Assembly: GCF_011881725.1 (NCBI RefSeq)
Contig: NZ_JAATUR010000033.1
Coordinates: 1 to 54,119 of the forward strand
DNA: 54,119 bases
Reading direction: 5' to 3'
Origin: Escherichia coli
GTDB taxonomy: Bacteria; Pseudomonadota; Gammaproteobacteria; Enterobacterales; Enterobacteriaceae
Below, one piece after another: positions 1-10,714 of this stretch. The position numbers and the translations under genes are program-made. The notes beneath the pieces are model-generated. The model searched no databases. It saw only the letters and a program-made list of their open reading frames with translations, and had not been told where the DNA came from. Positions within the stretch are counted from its first letter, which is position 1, and each line of letters opens with the position of its first letter.

Positions 1-25
1 ATAATTTTCTCTGAGAGCATGCATT

Positions 26-1129
26 GTGAATTTACTGACAGTGAGTACTGATCTCATCAGTATTTTTTTATTCACGACACTGTTTCTGTTTTTTGCCCGT
101 AAGGTAGCAAAAAAAGTCGGTTTAGTGGATAAACCAAACTTCCGCAAACGTCACCAGGGATTGATACCTCTCGTTGGGGGTATTTCGGTTTACGCAGGGA
201 TTTGCTTCACGTTCGGAATTGTCGACTATTATATTCCGCATGCATCTCTCTATCTTGCTTGTGCCGGTGTGCTTGTGTTCATCGGCGCGCTGGATGACCG
301 TTTTGATATCAGCGTAAAAATCCGTGCCACCATACAGGCAGCTGTTGGCATTGTTATGATGGTGTTCGGCAAACTTTATCTCAGTAGCCTGGGTTATATC
401 TTTGGCTCCTGGGAGATGGTGCTCGGACCGTTTGGCTACTTCCTGACGCTATTTGCCGTCTGGGCGGCAATTAATGCATTCAATATGGTTGATGGCATTG
501 ATGGCTTGCTGGGGGGGTTGTCCTGCGTCTCGTTTGCAGCAATCGGGATGATTTTGTGGTTTGACGGTCAAACCAGCCTCGCTATCTGGTGTTTTGCGAT
601 GATCGCCGCCATCCTGCCTTATATCATGCTCAACCTTGGTATTCTGGGGCGTCGCTACAAAGTATTTATGGGCGATGCGGGCAGTACGCTGATTGGTTTT
701 ACCGTTATCTGGATCCTGCTGGAAACGACTCAGGGAAAAACGCACCCAATAAGCCCGGTTACCGCATTATGGATTATCGCCATTCCGCTAATGGATATGG
801 TGGCGATTATGTACCGTCGCCTGCGTAAAGGCATGAGCCCATTCTCTCCTGACCGTCAGCATATTCACCATTTGATCATGCGTGCCGGGTTTACTTCCCG
901 CCAGGCATTTGTGCTGATTACCCTCGCTGCGGCACTGCTCGCCTCAATTGGTGTGCTGGCAGAATATTCTCATTTTGTTCCGGAATGGGTCATGCTGGTG
1001 CTCTTTTTGCTAGCATTCTTCCTCTATGGATATTGCATTAAGCGTGCCTGGAAAGTGGCTCGCTTTATTAAGCGCGTAAAACGCAGACTGCGTAGAAATC
1101 GTGGTGGCAGCCCCAATTTAACCAAATAA
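26..1129 (+). CDS. wecA: UDP-GlcNAc:undecaprenyl-phosphate GlcNAc-1-phosphate transferase
   Basis: WecA (Rfe) transfers GlcNAc-1-phosphate from UDP-GlcNAc to undecaprenyl phosphate at the inner membrane, giving lipid I of enterobacterial common antigen (ECA) and the primer of many O antigens. The 367-residue protein is a many-pass membrane protein of the MraY/WecA family. The family's acidic motifs are visible: Asp35 (VDKP), the Asp pair near 90-91 (GALDDRFD), the NMVDGIDG motif near 153-160, and the QHIHH motif near 280. The C-terminus is strongly basic. The start is GTG at 26. It is the first gene of the ECA operon seen here; any promoter lies mostly upstream of the window. Length matches K-12 WecA as I recall it. 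Confidence 0.98.
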   Translation: MNLLTVSTDLISIFLFTTLFLFFARKVAKKVGLVDKPNFRKRHQGLIPLVGGISVYAGICFTFGIVDYYIPHASLYLACAGVLVFIGALDDRFDISVKIRATIQAAVGIVMMVFGKLYLSSLGYIFGSWEMVLGPFGYFLTLFAVWAAINAFNMVDGIDGLLGGLSCVSFAAIGMILWFDGQTSLAIWCFAMIAAILPYIMLNLGILGRRYKVFMGDAGSTLIGFTVIWILLETTQGKTHPISPVTALWIIAIPLMDMVAIMYRRLRKGMSPFSPDRQHIHHLIMRAGFTSRQAFVLITLAAALLASIGVLAEYSHFVPEWVMLVLFLLAFFLYGYCIKRAWKVARFIKRVKRRLRRNRGGSPNLTK

Positions 1130-1140
1130 ATGAGGATGTG

Positions 1141-2187
1141 ATGACACAACCAATGCCCGGGAAACCGGCCGAAGACGCTGAAAATGAACTGGATATTCGT
1201 GGGTTGTTTCGTACCTTGTGGGCTGGGAAGCTGTGGATTATTGGCATGGGGCTGGCGTTTGCGTTAATCGCGCTGGCATATACTTTTTTTGCTCGACAGG
1301 AGTGGAGCGCGACGGCGATTACCGATCGTCCAACAGTGAATATGCTGGGGGGATACTACTCGCAGCAGCAATTTTTGCGTAATCTGGATGTTCGTTCGAA
1401 CATGGCTCCTGTCGATCAACCGTCGGTCATGGACGAAGCCTATAAAGAATTTGTTATGCAACTGGCCTCGTGGGATACCCGCCGCGATTTCTGGTTGCAG
1501 ACAGACTATTACAAACAGCGGATGGTCGGGAACAGCAAAGCCGATGCGGCGATGCTGGATGAAATGATCAACAACATCGTGTTTATTCCCGGTGACTTCA
1601 CTCGCGCGGTCAACGACAGCGTTAAGCTGATTGCCGAAACTGCGCCTGACGCTAATAACCTGTTACGTCAGTATGTTGCTTTTGCCAGCCAGCGTGCAGC
1701 CAGCCATCTGAATGATGAGCTGAAAGGTGCATGGGCGGCGCGCACCATCCAGATGAAAGCCCAGGTGAAGCGTCAGGAAGAGGTGGCGAAAGCCATCTAC
1801 GACCGCCGGATGAACAGTATTGAACAGGCGCTGAAAATTGCTGAGCAGCATAATATTTCGCGCAGTGCGACAGATGTGCCTGCCGAAGAATTACCTGATT
1901 CAGAAATGTTCCTGCTTGGGCGTCCAATGCTCCAGGCGCGCCTGGAAAATTTACAGGCTGTCGGTCCGGCCTTTGATCTCGACTATGATCAGAATCGGGC
2001 CATGTTAAACACCCTGAATGTTGGTCCAACCCTGGATCCGCGTTTTCAGACCTATCGCTATTTGCGTACGCCGGAAGAGCCGGTAAAACGCGATAGCCCA
2101 CGTCGTGCCTTCCTGATGATTATGTGGGGCATTGTCGGGGGGCTGATCGGGGCTGGTATCGCATTAACCCGCCGTTGCTCGAAATAG
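1141..2187 (+). CDS. wzzE: ECA chain-length regulator (Wzz family)
   Basis: WzzE is an inner-membrane polysaccharide co-polymerase that sets the number of ECA trisaccharide repeats made by WzyE. The 348-residue protein has the Wzz layout: a short cytoplasmic N-terminus, TM1 about residues 30-52, a large periplasmic region with coiled-coil-prone helices about 190-250, and TM2 at the C-terminus (about 325-343) ending in a short basic tail. The ATG at 1141 is preferred over the adjoining GTG at 1138 because GAGG ends 5 bases before the ATG. It lies 11 bases after wecA in the same operon. Confidence 0.97.
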   Translation: MTQPMPGKPAEDAENELDIRGLFRTLWAGKLWIIGMGLAFALIALAYTFFARQEWSATAITDRPTVNMLGGYYSQQQFLRNLDVRSNMAPVDQPSVMDEAYKEFVMQLASWDTRRDFWLQTDYYKQRMVGNSKADAAMLDEMINNIVFIPGDFTRAVNDSVKLIAETAPDANNLLRQYVAFASQRAASHLNDELKGAWAARTIQMKAQVKRQEEVAKAIYDRRMNSIEQALKIAEQHNISRSATDVPAEELPDSEMFLLGRPMLQARLENLQAVGPAFDLDYDQNRAMLNTLNVGPTLDPRFQTYRYLRTPEEPVKRDSPRRAFLMIMWGIVGGLIGAGIALTRRCSK

Positions 2188-2242
2188 CAACACAGCTGCG
2201 GTGAGCGCAAATGCGCTCGCCGCTTATTCGAAGAGAATCGAT

Positions 2243-3373
2243 GTGAAAGTACTGACTGTATTTGGTACGCGCCCGGAAGCCATCAAGATGGCGCCGTTGG
2301 TGCATGCGTTGGCAAAAGATCCTTTTTTTGAGGCTAAAGTTTGCGTCACTGCGCAGCATCGGGAGATGCTCGATCAGGTGCTGAAACTCTTTTCCATTGT
2401 ACCTGACTACGATCTCAACATAATGCAGCCAGGACAGGGTCTGACAGAGATAACCTGTCGGATTCTGGAAGGGCTAAAACCTATTCTTGCCGAGTTCAAA
2501 CCAGACGTCGTGCTGGTTCACGGTGATACCACCACCACACTGGCAACCAGCCTGGCGGCGTTTTATCAGCGTATTCCAGTTGGTCACGTTGAGGCTGGAT
2601 TGCGCACGGGCGATCTCTATTCGCCGTGGCCGGAAGAGGCTAACCGTACATTGACCGGGCATCTGGCGATGTATCACTTCTCTCCAACCGAAACTTCCCG
2701 GCAAAACTTGTTGCACGAAAACGTTGCTGACAGCCGAATCTTCATTACCGGTAATACAGTTATTGATGCGCTGTTATGGGTGCGTGACCGGGTGATGAGT
2801 AGCGATACGCTGCGTTCAGAGCTGGCGGCAAATTACCCGTTTATCGATCCCGATAAAAAGATGATTCTGGTGACCGGTCACAGACGTGAGAGTTTTGGTC
2901 GTGGCTTTGAAGAAATCTGTCATGCGCTGGCAGATATCGCCACCACTCACCAGGACATCCAGATTGTCTATCCAGTGCATCTCAACCCGAATGTCAGAGA
3001 GCCGGTCAATCGCATTCTGGGGCATGTGAAAAATGTCATTCTGATCGATCCCCAGGAGTATTTACCGTTTGTCTGGCTGATGAACCACGCCTGGCTGATT
3101 TTGACCGACTCAGGCGGTATTCAGGAAGAAGCGCCTTCGCTGGGGAAACCGGTACTGGTGATGCGTGATACCACTGAACGTCCGGAAGCGGTGACTGCGG
3201 GTACGGTGCGTCTGGTAGGCACGGATAAGCAGCGAATCGTCGAGGAAGTAACGCGTCTTTTAAAAGACGAAAACGAATATCAAGCTATGAGCCGCGCCCA
3301 TAACCCATATGGTGATGGTCAGGCATGCTCTCGCATTCTGGAAGCGTTAAAAAATAATCGGATATCACTATGA
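2243..3373 (+). CDS. wecB: UDP-GlcNAc 2-epimerase (non-hydrolysing)
   Basis: WecB interconverts UDP-GlcNAc and UDP-ManNAc in the cytoplasm, the first step towards the UDP-ManNAcA used in ECA. The 376-residue protein begins with the family motif [14 protein letters not shown]. It carries HGDTTTT, the [11 protein letters not shown] segment with the catalytic acid, TGHRRESFG, and the [11 protein letters not shown] loop typical of non-hydrolysing epimerases with a GT-B fold. An in-frame upstream extension to 2201 exists. The GTG at 2243 is preferred because it follows an AAGAG ribosome site and gives the usual family N-terminus. It overlaps wecC by four bases. Confidence 0.97.
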   Translation: MKVLTVFGTRPEAIKMAPLVHALAKDPFFEAKVCVTAQHREMLDQVLKLFSIVPDYDLNIMQPGQGLTEITCRILEGLKPILAEFKPDVVLVHGDTTTTLATSLAAFYQRIPVGHVEAGLRTGDLYSPWPEEANRTLTGHLAMYHFSPTETSRQNLLHENVADSRIFITGNTVIDALLWVRDRVMSSDTLRSELAANYPFIDPDKKMILVTGHRRESFGRGFEEICHALADIATTHQDIQIVYPVHLNPNVREPVNRILGHVKNVILIDPQEYLPFVWLMNHAWLILTDSGGIQEEAPSLGKPVLVMRDTTERPEAVTAGTVRLVGTDKQRIVEEVTRLLKDENEYQAMSRAHNPYGDGQACSRILEALKNNRISL

Positions 3374-4632
3374 GTTTTGCGACCATTTCTGTTATTGGAC
3401 TGGGTTATATCGGGCTGCCTACAGCAGCTGCGTTTGCCTCGCGGCAAAAACAGGTGATTGGTGTCGATATCAACCAACACGCGGTTGATACCATCAATCG
3501 TGGCGAAATCCATATCGTCGAACCTGATTTGGCGAGTGTGGTAAAAACTGCCGTAGAAGGCGGTTTTCTGCGGGCGAGCACGACGCCGGTTGAAGCGGAT
3601 GCCTGGCTGATTGCTGTACCAACGCCGTTTAAAGGCGATCATGAGCCGGATATGACCTACGTTGAATCGGCTGCCCGCTCCATTGCGCCAGTGCTGAAAA
3701 AAGGCGCGTTGGTGATCCTTGAGTCCACCTCGCCGGTGGGCTCAACCGAGAAGATGGCAGAATGGTTAGCAGAGATGCGTCCTGACCTGAGTTTCCCGCA
3801 GCAGGTGGGCGAGCAGGCGGACGTCAACATTGCTTATTGCCCGGAACGCGTGTTGCCGGGACAGGTGATGGTCGAGCTGATTAAAAACGATCGCGTGATT
3901 GGCGGTATGACGCCGGTTTGTTCGGCACGCGCCAGCGAACTGTACAAAATTTTCCTCGAAGGTGAGTGTGTCGTCACTAACTCGCGGACGGCGGAAATGT
4001 GCAAGCTTACCGAAAACAGCTTCCGCGACGTGAATATCGCTTTTGCGAACGAACTGTCGCTGATTTGTTCCGATCAGGGAATTAATGTCTGGGAACTGAT
4101 TCGTCTGGCGAATCGTCACCCACGTGTCAATATACTCCAGCCTGGCCCAGGCGTGGGCGGACACTGTATTGCCGTCGACCCGTGGTTTATCGTGGCACAG
4201 AATCCCCAGCAGGCGCAGCTTATCCGCACCGCGCGGGAAGTGAACGATCACAAACCTTTCTGGGTGATTGATCAGGTGAAAGCAGCGGTCGCTGATTGCC
4301 TGGCCGCTAACGATAAACGCGCCAGCGAACTCAAAATTGCCTGCTTTGGTCTGGCGTTTAAACCAAATATTGATGATCTGCGCGAAAGCCCGGCGATGGA
4401 AATCGCTGAACTGATCGCCCAGTGGCACAGCGGCGAAACGCTGGTTGTTGAGCCTAACATCCACCAGTTGCCGAAAAAACTGACCGGATTTTGCACGCTG
4501 GCGCAGCTTGACGAGGCGCTGGCAACGGCAGATGTGCTGGTGATGCTGGTCGATCACAGCCAGTTTAAAGCCATTAGCGGTGATGCTGTTCATCAGCAGT
4601 ATGTGGTAGATACCAAAGGAGTCTGGCGCTGA
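3370..4632 (+). CDS. wecC: UDP-N-acetyl-D-mannosamine dehydrogenase
   Basis: WecC oxidises UDP-ManNAc to UDP-ManNAcA with NAD+, supplying the second ECA sugar. The 420-residue protein has an N-terminal Rossmann domain ([10 protein letters not shown], residues 8-17), a central dimerisation domain, and a C-terminal UDP-binding domain. The catalytic cysteine is Cys266 in [13 protein letters not shown]. These are the hallmarks of the UDP-glucose/GDP-mannose dehydrogenase family. Its start overlaps the wecB stop (ATGA), and its TGA shares one base with the rffG start, so translation is probably coupled. Confidence 0.97.
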   Translation: MSFATISVIGLGYIGLPTAAAFASRQKQVIGVDINQHAVDTINRGEIHIVEPDLASVVKTAVEGGFLRASTTPVEADAWLIAVPTPFKGDHEPDMTYVESAARSIAPVLKKGALVILESTSPVGSTEKMAEWLAEMRPDLSFPQQVGEQADVNIAYCPERVLPGQVMVELIKNDRVIGGMTPVCSARASELYKIFLEGECVVTNSRTAEMCKLTENSFRDVNIAFANELSLICSDQGINVWELIRLANRHPRVNILQPGPGVGGHCIAVDPWFIVAQNPQQAQLIRTAREVNDHKPFWVIDQVKAAVADCLAANDKRASELKIACFGLAFKPNIDDLRESPAMEIAELIAQWHSGETLVVEPNIHQLPKKLTGFCTLAQLDEALATADVLVMLVDHSQFKAISGDAVHQQYVVDTKGVWR

Positions 4633-5699
4633 TGAGAAAGATTCTGGTAACAGGTGGTGCGGGATTTATTGGCTCGGCGTTGGTGCGTTACATCATCGAC
4701 GAAACGAATGATGCGGTGGTGGTGGTCGATAAACTGACTTATGCCGGGAACCTGATGTCGCTGGCCCCAGTCGCGCAAAGTGATCGTTTTGCCTTTGAGA
4801 AAGTGGATATCTGCGATCGGGCAGAACTGGCGCGCGTTTTCATTGAGCATCAGCCAGACTGCATCATGCATTTGGCAGCAGAAAGCCACGTTGACCGCTC
4901 TATCGACGGCCCGGCAGCGTTTATTGAAACCAATATTGTGGGGACTTACACACTGCTTGAAGCGGCGAGGGCTTACTGGAATACACTGGCAGAAGATAAA
5001 AAATCAGCCTTCCGTTTTCATCATATTTCTACCGATGAAGTGTACGGCGACCTGCACTCCACGGATGATTTCTTCACCGAAACCACACCATACGCGCCGA
5101 GTAGCCCCTATTCTGCGTCGAAAGCCAGCAGCGACCATCTGGTGCGCGCCTGGCTGCGTACCTACGGCCTGCCGACGCTTATCACCAACTGCTCGAATAA
5201 CTACGGTCCTTACCATTTTCCGGAAAAACTGATCCCGCTGATGATCCTCAACGCGCTGGCGGGTAAACCGCTGCCGGTGTATGGCAACGGGCAGCAAATT
5301 CGTGACTGGCTGTTTGTTGAAGATCATGCCCGTGCGTTGTACTGCGTGGCGACCACCGGAAAAGTCGGTGAAACCTATAATATTGGTGGTCACAACGAGC
5401 GTAAGAATCTTGAAGTCGTGGAAACTATTTGCGCGCTGCTGGAAGAGTTGGCCCCGAACAAACCGCACGGCGTGGCGCACTATCGTGACCTGATCACTTT
5501 TGTTGCTGATCGCCCGGGGCATGACTTGCGCTATGCCATTGATGCCGCAAAAATTGCCCGTGAACTTGGCTGGCTGCCGCAGGAAACCTTTGAAAGTGGA
5601 ATGCGTAAAACGGTGCAGTGGTATCTGGCTAATGAAAGCTGGTGGAAGCAGGTGCAGGACGGTAGCTATCAGGGCGAGCGTTTAGGTCTGAAAGGCTAA
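4632..5699 (+). CDS. rffG: dTDP-glucose 4,6-dehydratase (ECA)
   Basis: RffG converts dTDP-glucose to dTDP-4-keto-6-deoxyglucose, an intermediate for dTDP-Fuc4NAc of ECA. The 355-residue protein is an extended short-chain dehydrogenase: the NAD-binding [12 protein letters not shown] is at residues 7-18, the catalytic STDEVYGD is near 134-141, and the YSASKASSD motif (Tyr-x3-Lys) is near 160-168. It lacks membrane segments. Cells with an rfb locus have a paralogue, rfbB; position inside the wec cluster identifies this copy as rffG. Confidence 0.97.
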   Translation: MRKILVTGGAGFIGSALVRYIIDETNDAVVVVDKLTYAGNLMSLAPVAQSDRFAFEKVDICDRAELARVFIEHQPDCIMHLAAESHVDRSIDGPAAFIETNIVGTYTLLEAARAYWNTLAEDKKSAFRFHHISTDEVYGDLHSTDDFFTETTPYAPSSPYSASKASSDHLVRAWLRTYGLPTLITNCSNNYGPYHFPEKLIPLMILNALAGKPLPVYGNGQQIRDWLFVEDHARALYCVATTGKVGETYNIGGHNERKNLEVVETICALLEELAPNKPHGVAHYRDLITFVADRPGHDLRYAIDAAKIARELGWLPQETFESGMRKTVQWYLANESWWKQVQDGSYQGERLGLKG

Positions 5700-5717
5700 T
5701 TTTCAGCGGAGGCAAAC

Positions 5718-6599
5718 ATGAAAGGTATTATCCTGGCGGGCGGTTCCGGCACCCGATTGCATCCGATTACGCGCGGCGTGTCGAAGCAACTGTTGCCGAT
5801 TTACGATAAGCCAATGATTTACTATCCGCTGTCGGTGTTGATGCTGGCGGGGATCCGCGAAATTCTCATCATCACCACGCCGGAAGATAAAGGTTATTTC
5901 CAGCGCCTGCTGGGCGATGGTAGCGAGTTCGGTATCCAACTGGAATATGCCGAACAACCCAGCCCGGACGGTCTGGCGCAGGCTTTTATCATCGGTGAAA
6001 CCTTCCTCAATGGTGAGCCATCCTGTCTGGTACTGGGTGATAACATCTTCTTCGGTCAGGGCTTCAGTCCGAAACTGCGCCATGTTGCGGCGCGCACAGA
6101 AGGGGCTACGGTTTTTGGCTATCAGGTGATGGATCCGGAACGCTTTGGCGTGGTGGAGTTTGACGATAATTTCCGTGCTATTTCGCTGGAAGAAAAGCCA
6201 AAACAGCCGAAATCAAACTGGGCGGTGACCGGACTGTATTTCTACGACAGTAAAGTGGTGGAATACGCCAAAAAGGTGAAGCCGTCGGAGCGTGGTGAAC
6301 TGGAAATTACCTCCATCAACCAGATGTACCTCGAGGCGGGCAATCTGACCGTTGAACTGCTCGGGCGCGGGTTTGCATGGCTGGATACAGGCACACACGA
6401 CAGCCTGATTGAAGCCAGCACTTTTGTGCAGACGGTGGAAAAACGCCAGGGCTTTAAGATTGCCTGCCTGGAAGAGATTGCCTGGCGTAATGGCTGGCTC
6501 GATGACGAAGGCGTGAAGCGTGCCGCCAGTTCATTAGCGAAAACTGGCTACGGCCAATATCTGCTGGAGTTACTCCGTGCCCGTCCGCGCCAGTATTGA
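5718..6599 (+). CDS. rffH: Glucose-1-phosphate thymidylyltransferase
   Basis: RffH makes dTDP-glucose from dTTP and glucose-1-phosphate, the entry step to dTDP-Fuc4NAc. The 293-residue nucleotidyltransferase has the sugar-nucleotide signature GGSGTRLHP at residues 8-16, the Lys-containing [16 protein letters not shown] segment, a GDNIFFG metal-binding motif near 109-115, and EKP near 161. GGAGG lies 7 bases before the ATG. Its last 23 bases overlap the start of wecD. Confidence 0.97.
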   Translation: MKGIILAGGSGTRLHPITRGVSKQLLPIYDKPMIYYPLSVLMLAGIREILIITTPEDKGYFQRLLGDGSEFGIQLEYAEQPSPDGLAQAFIIGETFLNGEPSCLVLGDNIFFGQGFSPKLRHVAARTEGATVFGYQVMDPERFGVVEFDDNFRAISLEEKPKQPKSNWAVTGLYFYDSKVVEYAKKVKPSERGELEITSINQMYLEAGNLTVELLGRGFAWLDTGTHDSLIEASTFVQTVEKRQGFKIACLEEIAWRNGWLDDEGVKRAASSLAKTGYGQYLLELLRARPRQY

Positions 6600-7251
6600 A
6601 CCACTAACCTGGGAAAACGCCTTCTTTGGCGTTAACAGCGCCATCGTGCGCATCAGTCCTGACGCCCCGTTCCTGACGCCAGACGTTTTGGCGCCGTGGT
6701 CACGGGTGCAGGCCAAAATTGCTGCATCAAATACGGGTGAACTGGATGCCCTGCAACAGTTGGGATTCTCGCTGGTAGAAGGTGAAGTTGATTTGGCATT
6801 ACCCGTGAACAATGTCAGTGAAAGCCGTGCGGAAGTGGCGCAAGAGGCTGATATTCCGGCATTACGCCAGTTAGCCAGCGCCGCATTTGCGCAAAGCCGT
6901 TTTCGTGCGCCGTGGTATGCGCCTGACGCCAGCGGTCGCTTTTATGCGCAGTGGATTGAAAACGCCGTGCGCGGCACCTTTGACCATCAATGCCTGGTGT
7001 TACGTGCGGCGTCCGGTGATATTCGCGGCTATGTCTCTTTACGGGAACTCAATGCGACAGATGCGCGTATTGGCCTGCTGGCTGGACGTGGTGCAGGTGC
7101 TGAACTGATGCAAACAGCGCTAAACTGGGCGTATGCTCGCGGTAAAACAACATTGCGCGTGGCGACCCAGATGGGCAACACCGCCGCGCTTAAAAGATAC
7201 ATACAAAGTGGTGCGAATGTAGAAAGCACCGCGTACTGGTTATACAGGTGA
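6577..7251 (+). CDS. wecD: dTDP-4-amino-4,6-dideoxygalactose N-acetyltransferase
   Basis: WecD (RffC) acetylates dTDP-Fuc4N with acetyl-CoA, giving dTDP-Fuc4NAc, the third ECA sugar donor. The 224-residue protein has an N-terminal region and a C-terminal GNAT fold. The acetyl-CoA-binding loop resembles [12 protein letters not shown] near 168-179, and [10 protein letters not shown]...[10 protein letters not shown] is the usual GNAT end. The start is a GTG inside the 3' end of rffH, as I recall for K-12. Function rests on family and cluster position. Confidence 0.95.
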   Translation: MPVRASIEPLTWENAFFGVNSAIVRISPDAPFLTPDVLAPWSRVQAKIAASNTGELDALQQLGFSLVEGEVDLALPVNNVSESRAEVAQEADIPALRQLASAAFAQSRFRAPWYAPDASGRFYAQWIENAVRGTFDHQCLVLRAASGDIRGYVSLRELNATDARIGLLAGRGAGAELMQTALNWAYARGKTTLRVATQMGNTAALKRYIQSGANVESTAYWLYR

Positions 7252-7255
7252 TCAC

Positions 7256-8386
7256 ATGATTCCATTTAACGCACCGCCGGTGGTGGGAACCGAACTCGAC
7301 TATATGCAATCGGCAATGGGTAGCGGCAAACTGTGCGGCGATGGCGGTTTTACCCGTCGCTGCCAGCAGTGGCTGGAGCAACGTTTTGGCAGCGCCAAAG
7401 TGCTGCTGACGCCGTCCTGCACCGCTTCTCTGGAGATGGCGGCGTTGCTGCTGGATATCCAGCCGGGCGATGAAGTGATCATGCCAAGCTATACCTTTGT
7501 CTCCACCGCCAACGCCTTCGTGCTGCGTGGGGCTAAAATCGTCTTTGTTGATGTCCGCCCGGATACCATGAATATCGACGAAACGCTGATTGAAGCGGCG
7601 ATCACCGACAAAACGCGTGTTATCGTGCCGGTGCATTACGCGGGCGTGGCCTGTGAAATGGACACCATTATGGCGCTGGCGAAAAAGTACAACCTCTTTG
7701 TGGTGGAAGATGCCGCTCAGGGCGTGATGTCCACCTGGAAAGGTCGTGCGCTGGGAACCATTGGTCATATTGGCTGCTTTAGCTTCCATGAAACCAAAAA
7801 CTACACGGCGGGCGGTGAGGGCGGCGCGACGCTAATTAATGATAAAGCGTTGATTGAACGTGCAGAGATCATTCGCGAAAAAGGCACTAACCGCAGCCAG
7901 TTCTTCCGTGGTCAGGTCGATAAATATACCTGGCGCGATATTGGCTCCAGCTATTTGATGTCCGATCTGCAAGCCGCGTATCTGTGGGCGCAACTGGAAG
8001 CGGCTGATCGTATTAATCAGCAACGTCTGGCGCTGTGGCAAAATTACTACGATGCACTGATGCCGCTGGCTCAAGCCGGGCGTATCGAACTGCCATCGAT
8101 TCCGGATGGCTGCGTGCAGAACGCGCATATGTTCTACATTAAGCTGCGGGATATTGATGACCGGAGCGCATTGATTGGTTTCCTGAAGGAAGCGGAAATC
8201 ATGGCGGTGTTCCATTACATTCCACTTCACGCAAGCCCTGCGGGTGAACGCTTTGGTGAGTTTCACGGTGAAGATCGCTACACCACCAAAGAGAGCGAGC
8301 GATTGCTGCGCCTGCCGTTGTTCTACAACCTGTCGCCCGTCAATCAGCGCACGGTAATTGCGACCTTGTTGAACTACTTATCCTGA
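7256..8386 (+). CDS. wecE: dTDP-4-amino-4,6-dideoxygalactose transaminase
   Basis: WecE (RffA) is a PLP-dependent sugar aminotransferase that converts dTDP-4-keto-6-deoxyglucose to dTDP-Fuc4N using glutamate. The 376-residue protein belongs to the DegT/DnrJ/EryC1/StrS family. The PLP lysine is Lys181 in FHETKNYTAGGEGG, the PLP-phosphate-binding PSCTASLEMA segment lies near 56-65, and VEDAAQG near 152-158 carries the aspartate that contacts the pyridine nitrogen. It lies 4 bases after wecD and its product feeds WecD. Confidence 0.97.
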   Translation: MIPFNAPPVVGTELDYMQSAMGSGKLCGDGGFTRRCQQWLEQRFGSAKVLLTPSCTASLEMAALLLDIQPGDEVIMPSYTFVSTANAFVLRGAKIVFVDVRPDTMNIDETLIEAAITDKTRVIVPVHYAGVACEMDTIMALAKKYNLFVVEDAAQGVMSTWKGRALGTIGHIGCFSFHETKNYTAGGEGGATLINDKALIERAEIIREKGTNRSQFFRGQVDKYTWRDIGSSYLMSDLQAAYLWAQLEAADRINQQRLALWQNYYDALMPLAQAGRIELPSIPDGCVQNAHMFYIKLRDIDDRSALIGFLKEAEIMAVFHYIPLHASPAGERFGEFHGEDRYTTKESERLLRLPLFYNLSPVNQRTVIATLLNYLS

Positions 8387-8387
8387 T

Positions 8388-9638
8388 ATGTCGTTGGCAA
8401 AAGCGTCCTTGTGGACGGCGGCCAGTACACTGGTCAAGATTGGCGCTGGATTACTGGTTGGTAAATTACTGGCAGTGTCATTTGGTCCGGCAGGACTAGG
8501 GCTGGCGGCAAATTTCCGCCAGTTGATTACCGTGCTCGGCGTGCTTGCTGGGGCGGGCATCTTTAACGGCGTAACCAAATACGTTGCCCAGTACCATGAT
8601 AATCCACAGCAGCTGCGCCGTGTGGTCGGCACTTCATCAGCGATGGTGCTTGGCTTCTCCACGCTGATGGCCCTGGTCTTTGTACTGGCGGCTGCGCCAA
8701 TCAGTCAGGGTTTGTTTGGTAATACTGACTATCAGGGGCTGGTCCGTTTAGTGGCGCTGGTGCAAATGGGGATCGCCTGGGGCAACCTGTTACTGGCGCT
8801 AATGAAAGGTTTTCGCGATGCCGCGGGTAATGCGTTATCGCTGATTGTCGGCAGCCTGATTGGCGTAATCGCTTATTATGTCAGTTATCGTTTTGGCGGT
8901 TATCAAGGCGCGTTGCTGGGGCTGGCGCTGATTCCCGCGTTGGTGGTGATTCCTGCCGCCGTCATGTTAATTAAACGTGGCGCTATCCCGTTAAGTTATC
9001 TGAAACCCTGCTGGGATAACGGTCTGGCGGGGCAGTTAAGTAAGTTCACGCTTATGGCGCTGATTACGTCGGTGACCTTGCCCGTTGCGTACATCATGAT
9101 GCGTAAACTGTTGGCAGCGCAGTATAGCTGGGATGAAGTGGGGATCTGGCAAGGGGTGAGCAGTATTTCCGACGCCTACCTGCAGTTTATTACGGCATCG
9201 TTCAGCGTATATTTACTGCCCACGTTGTCGAGATTGACGGAAAAGCGCGATATCACCCGGGAAGTGGTGAAGTCGCTGAAATTTGTCTTACCGGCAGTGG
9301 CGGCGGCGAGTTTTACCGTCTGGCTACTGCGTGATTTTGCCATCTGGCTACTGTTGTCGAATAAATTTACCGCCATGCGCGATCTCTTTGCCTGGCAGTT
9401 GGTGGGCGATGTGTTGAAAGTGGGCGCCTATGTCTTTGGTTATCTGGTGATCGCCAAAGCGTCGCTGCGGTTTTATATTCTGGCGGAAGTCAGCCAGTTC
9501 ACTTTATTGATGGTATTTGCCCACTGGTTGATCCCCGCGCATGGTGCCCTGGGCGCGGCGCAGGCCTATATGGCAACCTATATCGTCTATTTTTCTCTTT
9601 GTTGTGGCGTATTTTTACTCTGGCGTAGGCGGGCATGA
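8388..9638 (+). CDS. wzxE: ECA lipid III flippase
   Basis: WzxE flips undecaprenyl-PP-linked ECA trisaccharide (lipid III) from the cytoplasmic to the periplasmic face of the inner membrane. The 416-residue protein is hydrophobic throughout, with about 12 predicted membrane segments typical of the Wzx/MATE-like polysaccharide exporter superfamily. It starts one base after the wecE stop and ends in a four-base overlap with wecF. Confidence 0.96.
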   Translation: MSLAKASLWTAASTLVKIGAGLLVGKLLAVSFGPAGLGLAANFRQLITVLGVLAGAGIFNGVTKYVAQYHDNPQQLRRVVGTSSAMVLGFSTLMALVFVLAAAPISQGLFGNTDYQGLVRLVALVQMGIAWGNLLLALMKGFRDAAGNALSLIVGSLIGVIAYYVSYRFGGYQGALLGLALIPALVVIPAAVMLIKRGAIPLSYLKPCWDNGLAGQLSKFTLMALITSVTLPVAYIMMRKLLAAQYSWDEVGIWQGVSSISDAYLQFITASFSVYLLPTLSRLTEKRDITREVVKSLKFVLPAVAAASFTVWLLRDFAIWLLLSNKFTAMRDLFAWQLVGDVLKVGAYVFGYLVIAKASLRFYILAEVSQFTLLMVFAHWLIPAHGALGAAQAYMATYIVYFSLCCGVFLLWRRRA

Positions 9639-10714
9639 CTGTACTGATTCACGTACTGGGATCGGATATCCCTCACCATAACCAAACCGTTCTGCGGTTT
9701 TTCAATGACGCGCTGGCCGCGACGAGCGAGCACGCGCGTGAGTTTATGGTTGTAGGCAAGGACGACGGCTTAAGTGATAGTTGTCCGGCACTCACTATCC
9801 ACTTTTTTGCGGGGAAAAGATCACTGGCAGAAGCTGTTATCGCTAAAGCGAAAGCTAACCGCCAGCAGCGGTTTTTCTTCCACGGTCAGTTCAATCCAAA
9901 GCTGTGGCTGGCGCTGCTTCATGGTGGAATCAAGCCCAACCAGTTTTACTGGCATATCTGGGGGGCAGATCTCTATGAAGTTTCCCGTGGATTGAAATAT
10001 AAACTCTTTTATCCTCTGCGCCGACTGGCACAAAAGCGAGTGGGCTGTGTGTTTGCCACTCGGGGAGACTTAAGTTTCTTTGCCAAAACGCATCCTAAGG
10101 TACGAGGCGAACTGCTGTACTTTCCAACCCGGATGGATCCTTCTCTCAATACAATGGCAAACGATCGTCAACGTGAAGGGAAAATGACCATTCTGGTAGG
10201 GAACTCCGGCGATCGCAGCAATGAGCATATCGCTGCCTTGCGCGCGATTCATCAGCAGTTTGGCGATACGGTAAAAGTGGTTGTACCGATGGGCTATCCG
10301 CCAAATAACGAAGCGTACATCAACGAAGTTCGTCAGGCGGGGCTGGAGTTATTCAGCGATGAAAATCTGCAAGTTCTGAGCGAAAAACTGGAGTTTGATG
10401 CCTATCTGGCGCTACTTCGCCAGTGCGATCTTGGCTACTTTATTTTTGCTCGCCAGCAGGGCATTGGTACTCTGTGCTTGCTGATTCAGGCTGGCATTCC
10501 TTGTGTGCTTAACCGGGAAAATCCGTTCTGGCAGGATATGACAGAGCAACATTTGCCGGTGCTGTTTACCACTGACGATCTCAACGAGGATGTTGTGCGT
10601 GAAGCACAGCGCCAGCTGGCGTCCGTGGATAAAAACAACATTGCCTTCTTTAGCCCGAACTATCTTCAAGGCTGGCAGCGGGCGTTGGCTATTGCCGCCG
10701 GGGAGGTCGCATGA
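9635..10714 (+). CDS. wecF: dTDP-Fuc4NAc:lipid II Fuc4NAc transferase
   Basis: WecF (RffT) adds Fuc4NAc from dTDP-Fuc4NAc to lipid II, completing the ECA trisaccharide on its lipid carrier. The 359-residue protein is a largely soluble, membrane-associated glycosyltransferase (CAZy GT56) with no clear membrane-spanning helix. I see no textbook short motif; the call rests on overall recognition and on its fixed place between wzxE and wzyE, with four-base overlaps on both sides. Confidence 0.95.
   Translation: MTVLIHVLGSDIPHHNQTVLRFFNDALAATSEHAREFMVVGKDDGLSDSCPALTIHFFAGKRSLAEAVIAKAKANRQQRFFFHGQFNPKLWLALLHGGIKPNQFYWHIWGADLYEVSRGLKYKLFYPLRRLAQKRVGCVFATRGDLSFFAKTHPKVRGELLYFPTRMDPSLNTMANDRQREGKMTILVGNSGDRSNEHIAALRAIHQQFGDTVKVVVPMGYPPNNEAYINEVRQAGLELFSDENLQVLSEKLEFDAYLALLRQCDLGYFIFARQQGIGTLCLLIQAGIPCVLNRENPFWQDMTEQHLPVLFTTDDLNEDVVREAQRQLASVDKNNIAFFSPNYLQGWQRALAIAAGEVA

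Noticed and set aside
3766..4593. Long minus-strand ORF (275 codons) inside wecC
   Set aside because: It is an antisense shadow of wecC; the wecC protein is full length with all active-site motifs.
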